DNA of 64,000 nt from a bacterium (Candidatus Blackallbacteria) CG13_big_fil_rev_8_21_14_2_50_49_14 (GTDB lineage: Bacteria > Cyanobacteriota > Sericytochromatia > UBA7694). The stretch spans positions 188,200-252,199 of the forward strand of contig PFGG01000064.1 in the NCBI GenBank assembly GCA_002783405.1. Reading direction: 5' to 3'. Position numbers and translations under genes: made by a program. Below the pieces are notes generated by a model, which had not been told where the DNA came from, searched no databases, and saw only the letters and a list, made by a program, of their open reading frames with translations. This document shows positions 32,767 through 40,351 of this stretch, piece after piece (the stretch's first letter is position 1; each line of letters opens with the position of its first letter).

Positions 32767-33276
32767 TCAGGCTTCAGGTTTCTGCATCTGTTCGCTGCGG
32801 CGGATCAGCTCTGTACGGGGGGAACTGACCCGGTCAATGAAAAGGATGCCATCGAGATGATCTATTTCGTGTTGTATCACCACGGCTTCAAATTTTGCAG
32901 CTTGAATTTCAATCGTCTGCCCTTCGCGATTTAATGCGCTAACTTTGATTCTGCGCGCCCGAGTCACCGGGCCCAGAAAATCAGGCAGTGACATGCAACC
33001 TTCGCGCATGGCATAGCTGTCTTCGCGCTGGAGGATGACAGGGTTGACCAGAACCAGAGGCCCCAGACTTTTTTTGACATGCTTCGTGCAATCAATCACA
33101 ATGACTCTTTCCAAAACTCCGATTTGGGGGGCTGCAATGCCTACAGAATGACCCGAAGCGTGCATGGTATCCAACAAATCCTGAATTAATTCTTGAACCT
33201 CTGAAATATTTTGAACGGCTTTGCATTGCTGACGCAAGCGGGGATCAGGGGCTGTCAGTACTTCACGGATCGCCAT
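32767..33276 (-). CDS. def: Peptide deformylase
   Basis: Removes the N-formyl group from new proteins; a metalloenzyme of 169 residues. All three family motifs are intact: GIAAPQIG (46-53), EGCMSLP (92-98) with metal ligand C94, and QHEIDHLDG (135-143) with ligands H136 and H140 and catalytic E137. The ATG lies 2 bases after the stop of the upstream ACT-domain gene with no separate Shine-Dalgarno, so translation is likely coupled. Confidence 0.97.
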   Translation of the reverse strand: MAIREVLTAPDPRLRQQCKAVQNISEVQELIQDLLDTMHASGHSVGIAAPQIGVLERVIVIDCTKHVKKSLGPLVLVNPVILQREDSYAMREGCMSLPDFLGPVTRARRIKVSALNREGQTIEIQAAKFEAVVIQHEIDHLDGILFIDRVSSPRTELIRRSEQMQKPEA

Positions 33277-33278
33277 GT

Positions 33279-33824
33279 TCAGATTTCAATCTGATCAAGG
33301 GCATGAAAGCGTGCATCAACACCCATTTCTTGAGCTAAAGTTTGAATTTTAGTATTCAGCTCTGCATCAGCGGCTTCAAGATAACATTCTATAATCATGG
33401 CATAGAGTGCGGGACTGCGGCTATCGAGCAGACGGGTGGTTACATCAGTAATATTAATACCTTGGGCATGCATCAGTTCTGAAAAACGATAAATCATGCC
33501 CGTCTGGTCACGCCCCAAGACAGAGAGGCTGTAATTGGGGATGCATTCGCTGCTTCCATGACAGGCCTCACGCTCGGAGAGCGGCCGTAGGAAGATGCTC
33601 AAACTTTCGCTATTGAGGGCCATGAGTTCGTTTTCAAAGGGAGAGGCCTGCTCCCCTGTTTCAATCACCATCATCATGGTGAATTCTGACCGCAAAGTGG
33701 TCATTGAAGAATCCATGATATTGATGCCATGTCGATAGAGTACTTCGGTGACCCGACTGACAATGCCCGTTTTATTCTGCCCTTGAATGGCCAGAATCTG
33801 ATATTGAGGGAAATCTGCACACAT
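33279..33824 (-). CDS. Tandem ACT-domain regulator, GcvR-like
   Basis: A 181-residue protein of two ACT domains. The first (about 6-85) has QGQNKTGIVSRVTEVLYRHG followed by INIMDSSMTTLRSEFTMMMV. The second (about 95-175) has LGRDQTGMIYRFSELMHAQG followed by INITDVTTRLL. In each, the D/N-x-T-G-[IM] loop before the helix is the ligand-binding site for amino acids. This two-domain form is that of the glycine-cleavage repressor GcvR family and of formyltetrahydrofolate-hydrolase N-termini. No DNA-binding part is present, so it would act through a partner. Co-transcribed with def. Confidence 0.82.
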   Translation of the reverse strand: MCADFPQYQILAIQGQNKTGIVSRVTEVLYRHGINIMDSSMTTLRSEFTMMMVIETGEQASPFENELMALNSESLSIFLRPLSEREACHGSSECIPNYSLSVLGRDQTGMIYRFSELMHAQGINITDVTTRLLDSRSPALYAMIIECYLEAADAELNTKIQTLAQEMGVDARFHALDQIEI

Positions 33825-33911
33825 GTTCAGACACTTTCTAGAGATAAGGGTGATTTTTAGTATATCAGGGCTGAACGGATATCTCTATTCGCTTTGAAAT
33901 GGAGAGTGAAT

Positions 33912-34136
33912 TTAGGCTTTATAGAATTTACAAACCTTCGGATCCTGATTTGACCAGGCCCAGGGACAGAGGCTGTCAAGGGGTGGCTTTGGGGCTTCTT
34001 CCCCCATACTGGCCCGACGTTGTGCTGTTGGTAAATCTTCTAAATAACGACAGATTTGCAGGGCCTGCATGCGTTTTTCACCGTCAGGCTGAGGGAAACA
34101 CTGAACTCTTTTTTCGAGAAACTGGCACGCTGACAT
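33912..34136 (-). CDS. Small cysteine-containing hypothetical protein
   Basis: A 74-residue protein starting MSACQFLEKRVQCFPQPDGE. It has five cysteines and a Trp-containing end (SLCPWAWSNQDPKVCKFYKA). The ATG at 34136 has AAGGAG 5 bases upstream, a good initiation signal, whereas the longer frame from 34172 has none. I do not recognise a family. The spaced cysteines suggest metal binding or disulfides, but no signal peptide is present. It lies between the lipoprotein gene and gcvR-like/def on the same strand. Confidence 0.6.
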   Translation of the reverse strand: MSACQFLEKRVQCFPQPDGEKRMQALQICRYLEDLPTAQRRASMGEEAPKPPLDSLCPWAWSNQDPKVCKFYKA

Positions 34137-34158
34137 AAATGCTCCTTGCTCTTCAGGA

Positions 34159-34191
34159 TCAGAGCGCCACAACCAAGCTGTGGCGCTCTGA
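34159..34191. repeat. Strong 13-base inverted repeat
   Basis: TCAGAGCGCCACA, loop ACCAAGC, TGTGGCGCTCTGA: a perfect 13-base GC-rich stem between the lipoprotein gene (ending at 34197) and the small gene at 34136. No T-run follows on either strand. It may be a factor-dependent terminator, an mRNA 3'-end stabiliser or an attenuator. Confidence 0.7.
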
Positions 34192-34196
34192 AGGGA

Positions 34197-34928
34197 TTAG
34201 AAGTCTGTTTTGACGGGTTTTTTCACGCCTGTGGCGATACTGCTCAAATCACTGGTATTGATTTTCCAAAGTCCCTTGGCATTTTGTTCAAGGGTGATGG
34301 GGGTGGGAAAATCTTTGCCCGCGCTCTGAATATAAACCCGGCCTTTGGTCGCACCTTCGGCTTCGATCGTATTGTCAACGCGCAGCCCGTTGATCATCGT
34401 ACCATTCAGAGGGAAATTCAAAGGCAGGTTGACTTTGTCATAGTCAGCATAGTTTTTCTCGACGGTTCCTCCGATATAACTGCGTACGACTTCAGGTTTG
34501 TTTTTCATTTCGGTCAACATATAGCGGGTGGTGGAGCCGATATCATAGCCTGTGGGAGATTTTGCATCTTCGTACATTTGTTTGCCATTCAGACAAAGCG
34601 TTACCAGATGTTCTGCCAAGGCGGGATCTGTTTCAATCATGCTCAAAGCTTTGAAGAGCATTTTAATCGACCCTTGGTAGGTTTTTCCTGCGGTATCAAA
34701 TTCAGTTCGGAAAGCATCAATGGCGGCTGCCATATCACTCAGCGGAACGGTTCCTGGGCCGGGTTGAGCACTGGGAACCGTGCTGGCAGGAGTACTGGGG
34801 CTTGAAGAAGCCGTGGGGGTTGTGGGTTTACTGCTGGCCAAGGCATCAACAACGGCATTGACACCGGCAGGACTGCAGGCGGTGGTCAAACTGAGAGCGA
34901 ATAAAGTGGGAAGTAGATATTTTTTCAT
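34197..34928 (-). CDS. Secreted lipoprotein, DUF6935-like
   Basis: A 243-residue putative lipoprotein. The ATG at 34928 (AAGGAACC upstream) gives the signal MKKYLLPTLFALSLTTAC, with Cys18 as likely lipidation site; the lipobox TTAC is slightly unusual in lacking Leu at -3. A Pro/Ser/Thr linker (about 32-62) leads to a domain of about 165 residues. Blocks in it include SIKMLFKALSMIETDPALAE, YMLTEMKNKPEVVRSYIGGT, NYADYDKVNLPLNFPLNG and GKDFPTPITLEQNAKGLWKI. I believe this matches the DUF6935 pattern known from Firmicutes and other lineages, but this is from memory. Function unknown. The domain end LWKINTSDLSSIATGVKKP is well formed, so the gene looks intact. Confidence 0.75.
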   Translation of the reverse strand: MKKYLLPTLFALSLTTACSPAGVNAVVDALASSKPTTPTASSSPSTPASTVPSAQPGPGTVPLSDMAAAIDAFRTEFDTAGKTYQGSIKMLFKALSMIETDPALAEHLVTLCLNGKQMYEDAKSPTGYDIGSTTRYMLTEMKNKPEVVRSYIGGTVEKNYADYDKVNLPLNFPLNGTMINGLRVDNTIEAEGATKGRVYIQSAGKDFPTPITLEQNAKGLWKINTSDLSSIATGVKKPVKTDF

Positions 34929-35025
34929 GGGAGGTTCCTTTTCTGCGCACTGAGTCGCACTTTCATGATAGATCAAATATTTGCCTGAAACAGATTTAAT
35001 TTTAACGCTCTTGATACGAATCAAG

Positions 35026-35054
35026 AAAAAAGGGAACAGTCAGCGTCTGTTCCC
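35026..35054 (-). terminator. htpG terminator
   Basis: On the minus strand GGGAACAG, loop ACGCTGA, CTGTTCCC is a perfect 8-base stem followed by TTTTTT, 19 bases after the htpG stop codon. The plus strand side also has a short T-run, so it may work both ways. Confidence 0.9.
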
Positions 35055-35072
35055 TTTCTCGAAAATTAGATT

Positions 35073-36935
35073 CTAGAGCTTATTGCTTAAGGCCTGAAGG
35101 ACTTTATTGGAATCGCTCAGGAAGCGGGTAAGCTTTTCTCCACGCAGCGGCTGATGCGCCATCATGGCCAGATCATAGACATGGCGGCAAATCAGATGCA
35201 GATTGTCTTTTTCAGACATTGTTCCGTGCAGTTTGCGCAGGCTCTGAATCAGGGGGTTATTGGCATTGATGATCAGCGTATGCTCTTCAAGCAGGCTGTC
35301 GACATGCTCATTCATGCCCGCCTGTTGCATAAATTGGCTCATTTCATGCAAGCGGCGTGCATTTTCTGGCAGCAGTACCACAGCGGGAATATCCTCGCTT
35401 TTAAGCGTTTCAACCTTGATATGCAGCTTGGGAACAGCCAGTTCTTGCTTGAAGACTTCCTCAATCAGTTCATCGCTGGTTTTATTGGTTTTGGGGTCGA
35501 CAATCTTGGCTTTGTCTTTATCGACCAGCGATTCAGAAATATCTGAGTCAATACGTGCAAATTTCACTTCATGGTTTTTGTATTCCATGAACTGAATAAA
35601 ATGGGTATCGATCAGGGTATTCATGCTGAGCACTTCCATGTCCTGCTGCTTGAAAAGCTCAAGGTAATGGGCCTGGCCGACTTCGTCGGAGGTATAGTAA
35701 ACCTTTTTATCCAATTGTGGATTGCGCACCAGATATTCTTCTATCGTGGTGTAATCACCACGGGTGGATTTAAATACGACAATATCTTTGACTTTGTCAT
35801 AGAATTTATCGTCTTCCATCATGCCGACCTTGATAAAGCTGTGAATATCCTGCCAGCTGCGCAGAAAGTCTTCGCGGTCTTTATTGTAAATTTCTTTAAG
35901 ACGATCGGCGACTTTTTTGGTGATATGGGTCGAAACACGCTGAACATAGGGATCATTCTGAAGCATGCTGCGTGAAACATTGAGGGGGATATCCGGGCAA
36001 TCAATCGCGCCTTGAAGCGTGACCAAAAAGCGGGGAATAAAATCCTCAACATGGTCTGAAACATAGACATCGTGGCAGTAGAGCTTGATATTGCCCTTGG
36101 CGGGATCCAATTCATGGCTCAATTTTGGGAAAAACAGAATGCCTTTGAGCACAAAAGGCACTTCTACATTCAAATGAATCCAAAAATAGGGTTCAGGTGA
36201 GAAAGGATAGAGATAGCGGTAAAATTCCAAGTACTCTTCTTTGCTGACTTCCTGGGGGCTGCGCTCCCAAAGCGGTTTTTGTCTGTTGGCCACATTGCCG
36301 TTGATTGTAATCGGAACGGGCAGAAAATCACAGTATTTTTTGACAAGGTGCTGAATACGGGCTTCTTCAGCAAATTCCATTTCTTCATCCAAAAGATAGA
36401 GGCGAATTTCTGTGCCACGCCCTTCTTTCTGACCCGCATGCAATTCAAAGCGGGGGCTGCCATCACAACTCCAGAGCACGGGCTCGGCCTCTGGCTGATA
36501 GGAACGGGTATGAATTTCAACCTTGCTGGCAACCGTAAAGGCAGAATAAAATCCCAAACCAAAATGGCCAATAATATCGTTGTTTTTATCGCCGAACTTG
36601 TTCATAAATTCAGCGGCACTGGAAAAAGCCACCTGGTTGATATACTTTTTGACTTCTTCGGTGGTCATACCAATGCCGTTGTCAATAATAGAAAGGGTTT
36701 TGGCTTCTTTGTCGATTTTAATATCAACTTTGAATTCCTCATCCGATTTTTCGGCTTGGCCCATCACGGTCAGGTGGCGGAGTTTGGCAATGGCGTCTAC
36801 ACCATTTGAAATCAATTCACGTAAAAAGATTTCTTTGTCGTTATACAGCCATTTCTTAATAATCGGGAAGATATTCTCCATTTGAACGGAGATAGTTCCT
36901 TCCTCAAGCGGAGAAATGGTTTCGGCAGTACTCAT
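35073..36935 (-). CDS. htpG: Chaperone HtpG (Hsp90)
   Basis: ATP-dependent dimeric chaperone of 620 residues, full length. The N-terminal GHKL ATPase has FLRELISNGVDAIAKLR (about 37-53), IIDNGIGMTTEEV with the DxGxG motif, and the lid GHFGLGFYSAFTVA (about 123-136). The middle domain has PFVLKGILFFPK and the catalytic-arginine region LNVSRSMLQNDPYVQRVSTH. The C-terminal dimerisation domain ends QALSNKL, without an MEEVD motif, as in bacteria. GGAGG 11 bases before the ATG. The adjacent gap toward the propeller gene carries no CIRCE-like repeat that I can see. Confidence 0.97.
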   Translation of the reverse strand: MSTAETISPLEEGTISVQMENIFPIIKKWLYNDKEIFLRELISNGVDAIAKLRHLTVMGQAEKSDEEFKVDIKIDKEAKTLSIIDNGIGMTTEEVKKYINQVAFSSAAEFMNKFGDKNNDIIGHFGLGFYSAFTVASKVEIHTRSYQPEAEPVLWSCDGSPRFELHAGQKEGRGTEIRLYLLDEEMEFAEEARIQHLVKKYCDFLPVPITINGNVANRQKPLWERSPQEVSKEEYLEFYRYLYPFSPEPYFWIHLNVEVPFVLKGILFFPKLSHELDPAKGNIKLYCHDVYVSDHVEDFIPRFLVTLQGAIDCPDIPLNVSRSMLQNDPYVQRVSTHITKKVADRLKEIYNKDREDFLRSWQDIHSFIKVGMMEDDKFYDKVKDIVVFKSTRGDYTTIEEYLVRNPQLDKKVYYTSDEVGQAHYLELFKQQDMEVLSMNTLIDTHFIQFMEYKNHEVKFARIDSDISESLVDKDKAKIVDPKTNKTSDELIEEVFKQELAVPKLHIKVETLKSEDIPAVVLLPENARRLHEMSQFMQQAGMNEHVDSLLEEHTLIINANNPLIQSLRKLHGTMSEKDNLHLICRHVYDLAMMAHQPLRGEKLTRFLSDSNKVLQALSNKL

Positions 36936-37062
36936 GTTTAAAAAACCTCCAGAACTTAAAGAGAATTGAATTGTGAAATTGAAATATCTTTATCTCTATC
37001 CGTAAATATTACCAGAAATCCAGGTTAAGATTGAATATGTTGGCCTATAGGTGATATCGCCT

Positions 37063-37093
37063 TTGCCTTTCCCCTAAAAGATTTTGGTACAAT
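37063..37093 (+). promoter_or_regulatory. Promoter of the propeller gene (extended -10)
   Basis: TTGCCT (37063-37068), a 19-base spacer, and TGGTACAAT (37085-37093), an extended -10 with one mismatch. It lies 33 bases upstream of the ATG at 37126. Confidence 0.5.
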
Positions 37094-37125
37094 AGAGCCA
37101 TCTTTCCGATGCAGGCAGGTCAGCC

Positions 37126-38040
37126 ATGTTACGCAAATCCTTCACTTTTCTTTTGACCGTCGCTCTCTGGGCGGGCACTTCCTATGCCACACAGGCGGCA
37201 GATAACCGTGTCAAACTTATGCAGAATCTTGCGGCTGGGCCTGTAGCGGCGACCTGGTATAAACAGCGGCTTTTGTATGCGCAGCAGGGGCTGGATCAGA
37301 TTATGATCTGGGACAAAATGCAGAGCAATTTGCTCTGGTCTGAAAAGGGCTGCCAACCCGATGCCCTGGTTTCGACCCGCGACAATCAATTTTTGGTGGC
37401 CTGTCAGGATGAACTCAAACTGATCAATGTCTATGGCCAGGAGACGGATTCGATTCTGAAAGATTCAGAGAACCGTGTTCTGGTGGGAGTTCAGGCTCTG
37501 GTTCAAGACAGTCGGGGAGGCACCTATCTGGCTGTTAGCAATGTCTCTGAACCCAGTCCTGCTGCTGCCCGCAAAGGCCAGATTTACTATCTCTCTCCCA
37601 GTCGTTCTTTGCTTACGCCTGTGGCCAGTCAATTGGATTATCCCCAGTCTTTGGCGCTTTCACCCGATGGCAAAACGCTCTATGTGGGTGAATTTCTCAG
37701 CCGCCAAATTCGCCAATTTGATGTCAACGAGACTCAATTGAGCAATGGTCGGGTGCTGAAAAAAATCAATGAAATTTATACCCCCTCAAGTGCAGCCTTG
37801 GAAGATCCAGCTCCTTCTGCGATTGCTGTGAATAGCAAGGGACAATTGTATATTTCACTCTGGGGAGAAGGCAAAATTCTGGTGACCAGTTCTGAAGGCC
37901 GTTTACTGGGTAGCATTTCTTTTCCCGAGGCCTATCTGAGCAGTTTTACCTTTGGCGCGACAGAGCGGGTTTTGTATGCCACCACGGTGAACAGTCCTGA
38001 TGCTGGGGCCGCAGGCAAGCTCTACGAGATTCGCCTTTAA
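37126..38040 (+). CDS. Secreted SMP-30/NHL-type beta-propeller protein
   Basis: A 304-residue exported protein. Signal peptide MLRKSFTFLLTVALWAGTSY...TQAA with likely cleavage after about residue 25. The rest consists of repeated four-strand blades of the gluconolactonase/NHL type. The clearest are LALSPDGKTLYVGEFLSRQI followed by RQFDV (about 183-207), and AIAVNSKGQLYISLWGEGKI (about 237-256). Motifs of this kind are found both in lactonase-like enzymes and in pure binding propellers; metal ligands cannot be assigned by eye. Divergent from htpG, with its own promoter. Confidence 0.8.
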   Translation: MLRKSFTFLLTVALWAGTSYATQAADNRVKLMQNLAAGPVAATWYKQRLLYAQQGLDQIMIWDKMQSNLLWSEKGCQPDALVSTRDNQFLVACQDELKLINVYGQETDSILKDSENRVLVGVQALVQDSRGGTYLAVSNVSEPSPAAARKGQIYYLSPSRSLLTPVASQLDYPQSLALSPDGKTLYVGEFLSRQIRQFDVNETQLSNGRVLKKINEIYTPSSAALEDPAPSAIAVNSKGQLYISLWGEGKILVTSSEGRLLGSISFPEAYLSSFTFGATERVLYATTVNSPDAGAAGKLYEIRL

Positions 38041-38047
38041 GAGCCCC

Positions 38048-38137
38048 TTATTTCACCAACCGCAGGCAGATGGGATAGCGATAAGCTTCTCCGCTGGCGG
38101 CCCGCAGGGTGGCATTGATTGAAATTTCAAATTGCAT
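38048..38137 (-). CDS. Possible 29-residue small protein or gene remnant
   Basis: MQFEISINATLRAASGEAYR then YPICLRLVK, convergent with the propeller gene. GCAGGG lies 7 bases before the ATG. The amphipathic strand pattern and codon use look protein-like, so it could be a real small protein or the tail of a lost gene. It overlaps the upstream region of the peptidase-like gene at 38180. Confidence 0.25.
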   Translation of the reverse strand: MQFEISINATLRAASGEAYRYPICLRLVK

Positions 38138-38179
38138 CGTGTCCCTGCTTTCTCGCATTTTTTTGTATTATAGAGAATC

Positions 38180-38698
38180 ATGCCTAAAAATAAAAATCCC
38201 ACGATACTGGTCTATGGATTTGGGCCCTTTCGCCATTACCGTCGTAATATTACCCAAACATTGCTTCTACGGCTGCCCAAGCGCGCCCAGCTTGAAACCT
38301 TGATTTTACCCGTGCGCTTTGAGCCTGAACTATTTTTGGAACCCGTAAAGACCCTTCAACCTGATTATATTCTGGGCTTGGGGCAATGCCCGCGTGGAAA
38401 ATTTTTGCGACTTGAACGCAAAGCCTGGAATCTGATGCGGGACAAATCCCAAGGCTTAGAAGCCGTGATAGAGGCTGAGGGCCCTGTTTCTTTGCCTGTC
38501 ACCTGGCATTTGCCCTTACGCAGTGATACACGTGTTTCCTATGATGCAGGACGCTATGTCTGTAATTTTTCAATGTATACCCTTAGCCGCTATGCACAGC
38601 AAAACCAGATACCCTACGCGTTTGTGCATATTCCACGCGGATTCAATTTGAACAGAGCCCATGCTTGGTTGGAAAATCTTTTGAACGGATTAGATTGA
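38180..38698 (+). CDS. Pyroglutamyl-peptidase I-like protein (peptidase C15)
   Basis: A 172-residue cytosolic protein with the C15 fold order: ILVYGFGPFRHY (9-20; family GFxPFG), LGLGQCPRGKFLRLERKAWN (65-84) with the catalytic Glu E79, YDAGRYVCNFSMY (121-133) with nucleophile C128, and AFVHIPRG (147-154) with H150. The complete Glu-Cys-His triad suggests an active cysteine peptidase removing N-terminal pyroglutamate. It is shorter than the usual 200-215 residues, and the substrate loop after GFGPF diverges from the family (no N-P-[AS]). TATTAT at 38166-38171 ends only 8 bases before the ATG, so the mRNA may be leaderless. Confidence 0.78.
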   Translation: MPKNKNPTILVYGFGPFRHYRRNITQTLLLRLPKRAQLETLILPVRFEPELFLEPVKTLQPDYILGLGQCPRGKFLRLERKAWNLMRDKSQGLEAVIEAEGPVSLPVTWHLPLRSDTRVSYDAGRYVCNFSMYTLSRYAQQNQIPYAFVHIPRGFNLNRAHAWLENLLNGLD

Positions 38699-38714
38699 AA
38701 TGGGCTGAAATAAT

Positions 38715-39257
38715 TTAGCTTGATTCCTGTAATTGATTTGCTTGGGCCAGGGTCTTTTCAAAAATTGCTTCAAGTTTGGGATTGACACCCTTCAAGCCTT
38801 CTCCGACCGCTTCTGCCCACTTAAAATAGGCCTGTTTGCGCTCAAGGGGCCAATCTTGAGGGGATTGGTTGAGCAAATCACGCAGATTGCAAATTTTATC
38901 TGCCAATTTAATTTGCTTGGCTTCTGGGCTCAGGTTGGGGGCATGCGAGATTTGCAGGGCTTTGCGTTCTGCTTTGGGAAGACTTTTATTGTCACTGACT
39001 TCCTGTATCAAATGACAAACAGATTCGCCAAAAATGTGGATTAACTCTTCTGGGGTTGTTTCAGTGTCTTCAAGGGTGTCGTGCAGTACTGCGGCCAATA
39101 GAATATCTTCAGATTCCACCTGGCCTTCTTCAATTAAAACGGCCAATACTTGCAGAGGGTGGTTGATATAAGGGGTGCGCAAATCTTTGCGCAATTGAAA
39201 TTTATGCTTTTCAGCGGCAAAACAAAGCGCTTGAGATAGTCGTGAGAGTTTGATCAT
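38715..39257 (-). CDS. HD-domain (p)ppGpp hydrolase-like protein, MESH1/SpoT type
   Basis: A 180-residue single-domain hydrolase. Metal and catalytic residues follow the RelA/SpoT HD pattern: H33 in TPYINHPLQV, H59-D60 and E63-D64 in LHDTLEDTETT, D120 in IKLADKICNLRDL and N124. It has no synthetase or regulatory domain, so it resembles small alarmone hydrolases (MESH1). ATG 39257 (MIKLSRLSQALCFA) is preferred; an upstream in-frame ATG at 39287 has no Shine-Dalgarno. Substrate could be (p)ppGpp or NADPH, as known for MESH1. Confidence 0.85.
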   Translation of the reverse strand: MIKLSRLSQALCFAAEKHKFQLRKDLRTPYINHPLQVLAVLIEEGQVESEDILLAAVLHDTLEDTETTPEELIHIFGESVCHLIQEVSDNKSLPKAERKALQISHAPNLSPEAKQIKLADKICNLRDLLNQSPQDWPLERKQAYFKWAEAVGEGLKGVNPKLEAIFEKTLAQANQLQESS

Positions 39258-39323
39258 GCAATGCATCCATGCGAATTTTGCTGGCATGATAACAGATCTT
39301 TGCGTTTGGTGTTTTAAAATAAT

Positions 39324-39581
39324 TTATGCAGCCTGTAAATCCTGTTTGAGTTTGCGTCCGCCCAATAATTCAGTGAACGCTTCAGCGAGCAAAAGGTCTC
39401 CCGCTTCTCCATTGCGAATGGAGAGATTGTTTTCGGCGCAAAACCAACCAAAAAGCATTTCTGTGAGCTCAATCGGGTTGGGGGTTTCAAGCGTTTCAGG
39501 TACTTGATCTAGCCAAAACAGGGAGCGATTGCGTACAAAAAAACGAAATCCTTCCGGGGTAATAAAGACGTGGTGAGCCAT
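39324..39581 (-). CDS. Hypothetical 85-residue protein
   Basis: A small soluble protein starting MAHHVFITPEGFRFFVRNRS. AAGGAG lies 8 bases before the ATG (the longer GTG start at 39590 would overlap that signal). No motif recognised. The phrase FWLDQVPETLETPNPIELTE and an acidic helix-rich C-terminus (GEAGDLLLAEAFTELLGGRK) suggest a compact globular domain. Downstream on the same strand is the HD hydrolase gene. Confidence 0.65.
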   Translation of the reverse strand: MAHHVFITPEGFRFFVRNRSLFWLDQVPETLETPNPIELTEMLFGWFCAENNLSIRNGEAGDLLLAEAFTELLGGRKLKQDLQAA

Positions 39582-39722
39582 TGTTTTCACTCCTTTTCTA
39601 ACGCTGGCAAAATCACTGGAAGACCATCAATTAAAAAAATTATAGCATTGTCTGTTACATAAATGTTGCTTTTAAGAGTGTAAAATGTATTTAAATAACA
39701 TTCGTGTTTCAAAGTTGACAAA

Positions 39723-40211
39723 TCATGGGTTGCGCAGGGCTGCCAAAATATTTTGGACCTCTGTCCAGCGGTTTCGTAAATCTTCAAGAACCTCTTGATC
39801 GGAGGCGTGAAGATCGGTGGGAAGGGCCTCCAGGTCAAAATATTGTAAATCCAAAGTCTCTTCTGGATCCGGCGCTTGAACTTGCTGGGCAGAGACCGCC
39901 AGATAGGCGATATTCAAGCACCAGACCTGATCGCCATTGGGATATTCTACGAATTGCCTCTGGCCTCCATAGACCTGAAGCAGGTGCAAGGCTTCTACAC
40001 GCATGCCCGTTTCTTCAAGAAATTCGCGACGGGCAGCTGATTCAGGGGGCTCACCGGGTTCAATCGCACCACCGTTCAGGCCCCAAAGCCGGTTGTCGGT
40101 GCGGTGTTGCAGGAGGAGTTGGTTTTCGGGGTTAAAGAGCAGGACGACTGCAGAGGGCATATGCAAGGGGCGTTTGCCGACTATTTTTCGTAATTCAAGA
40201 ATATACGACAT
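39723..40211 (-). CDS. Nudix hydrolase
   Basis: A 162-residue hydrolase of nucleoside diphosphates linked to another moiety. The complete Nudix box lies at 48-70: GAIEPGEPPESAARREFLEE followed by TGM, matching GX5EX7REUXEEXGU. Upstream VVLLFNPENQLLLQHRTDNRLW is the typical first strand pair. Start ATG 40211 was chosen because it gives the normal domain length; the open frame continues to 40634 but covers the promoter region of the divergent large gene. The specific substrate is not predictable. Confidence 0.88.
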   Translation of the reverse strand: MSYILELRKIVGKRPLHMPSAVVLLFNPENQLLLQHRTDNRLWGLNGGAIEPGEPPESAARREFLEETGMRVEALHLLQVYGGQRQFVEYPNGDQVWCLNIAYLAVSAQQVQAPDPEETLDLQYFDLEALPTDLHASDQEVLEDLRNRWTEVQNILAALRNP

Positions 40212-40351
40212 GATTTCTCGCTTTCGTAACTCACCCAAGCGTATCTTGAGGAGCACTTTGGGTTTTTCGTCAGGTTTTAGGGTTTTACTCCTATAATTAA
40301 AACACCGATACCCTGTAAACTGTTTAGTATGAATCCGGCTGGAGGCTTCAC

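Noticed and set aside
39587-39838. 83-residue minus-strand frame between the Nudix and small genes
   Set aside because: It overlaps the 3' end of the Nudix gene in another frame and is AT-rich with no start signal.
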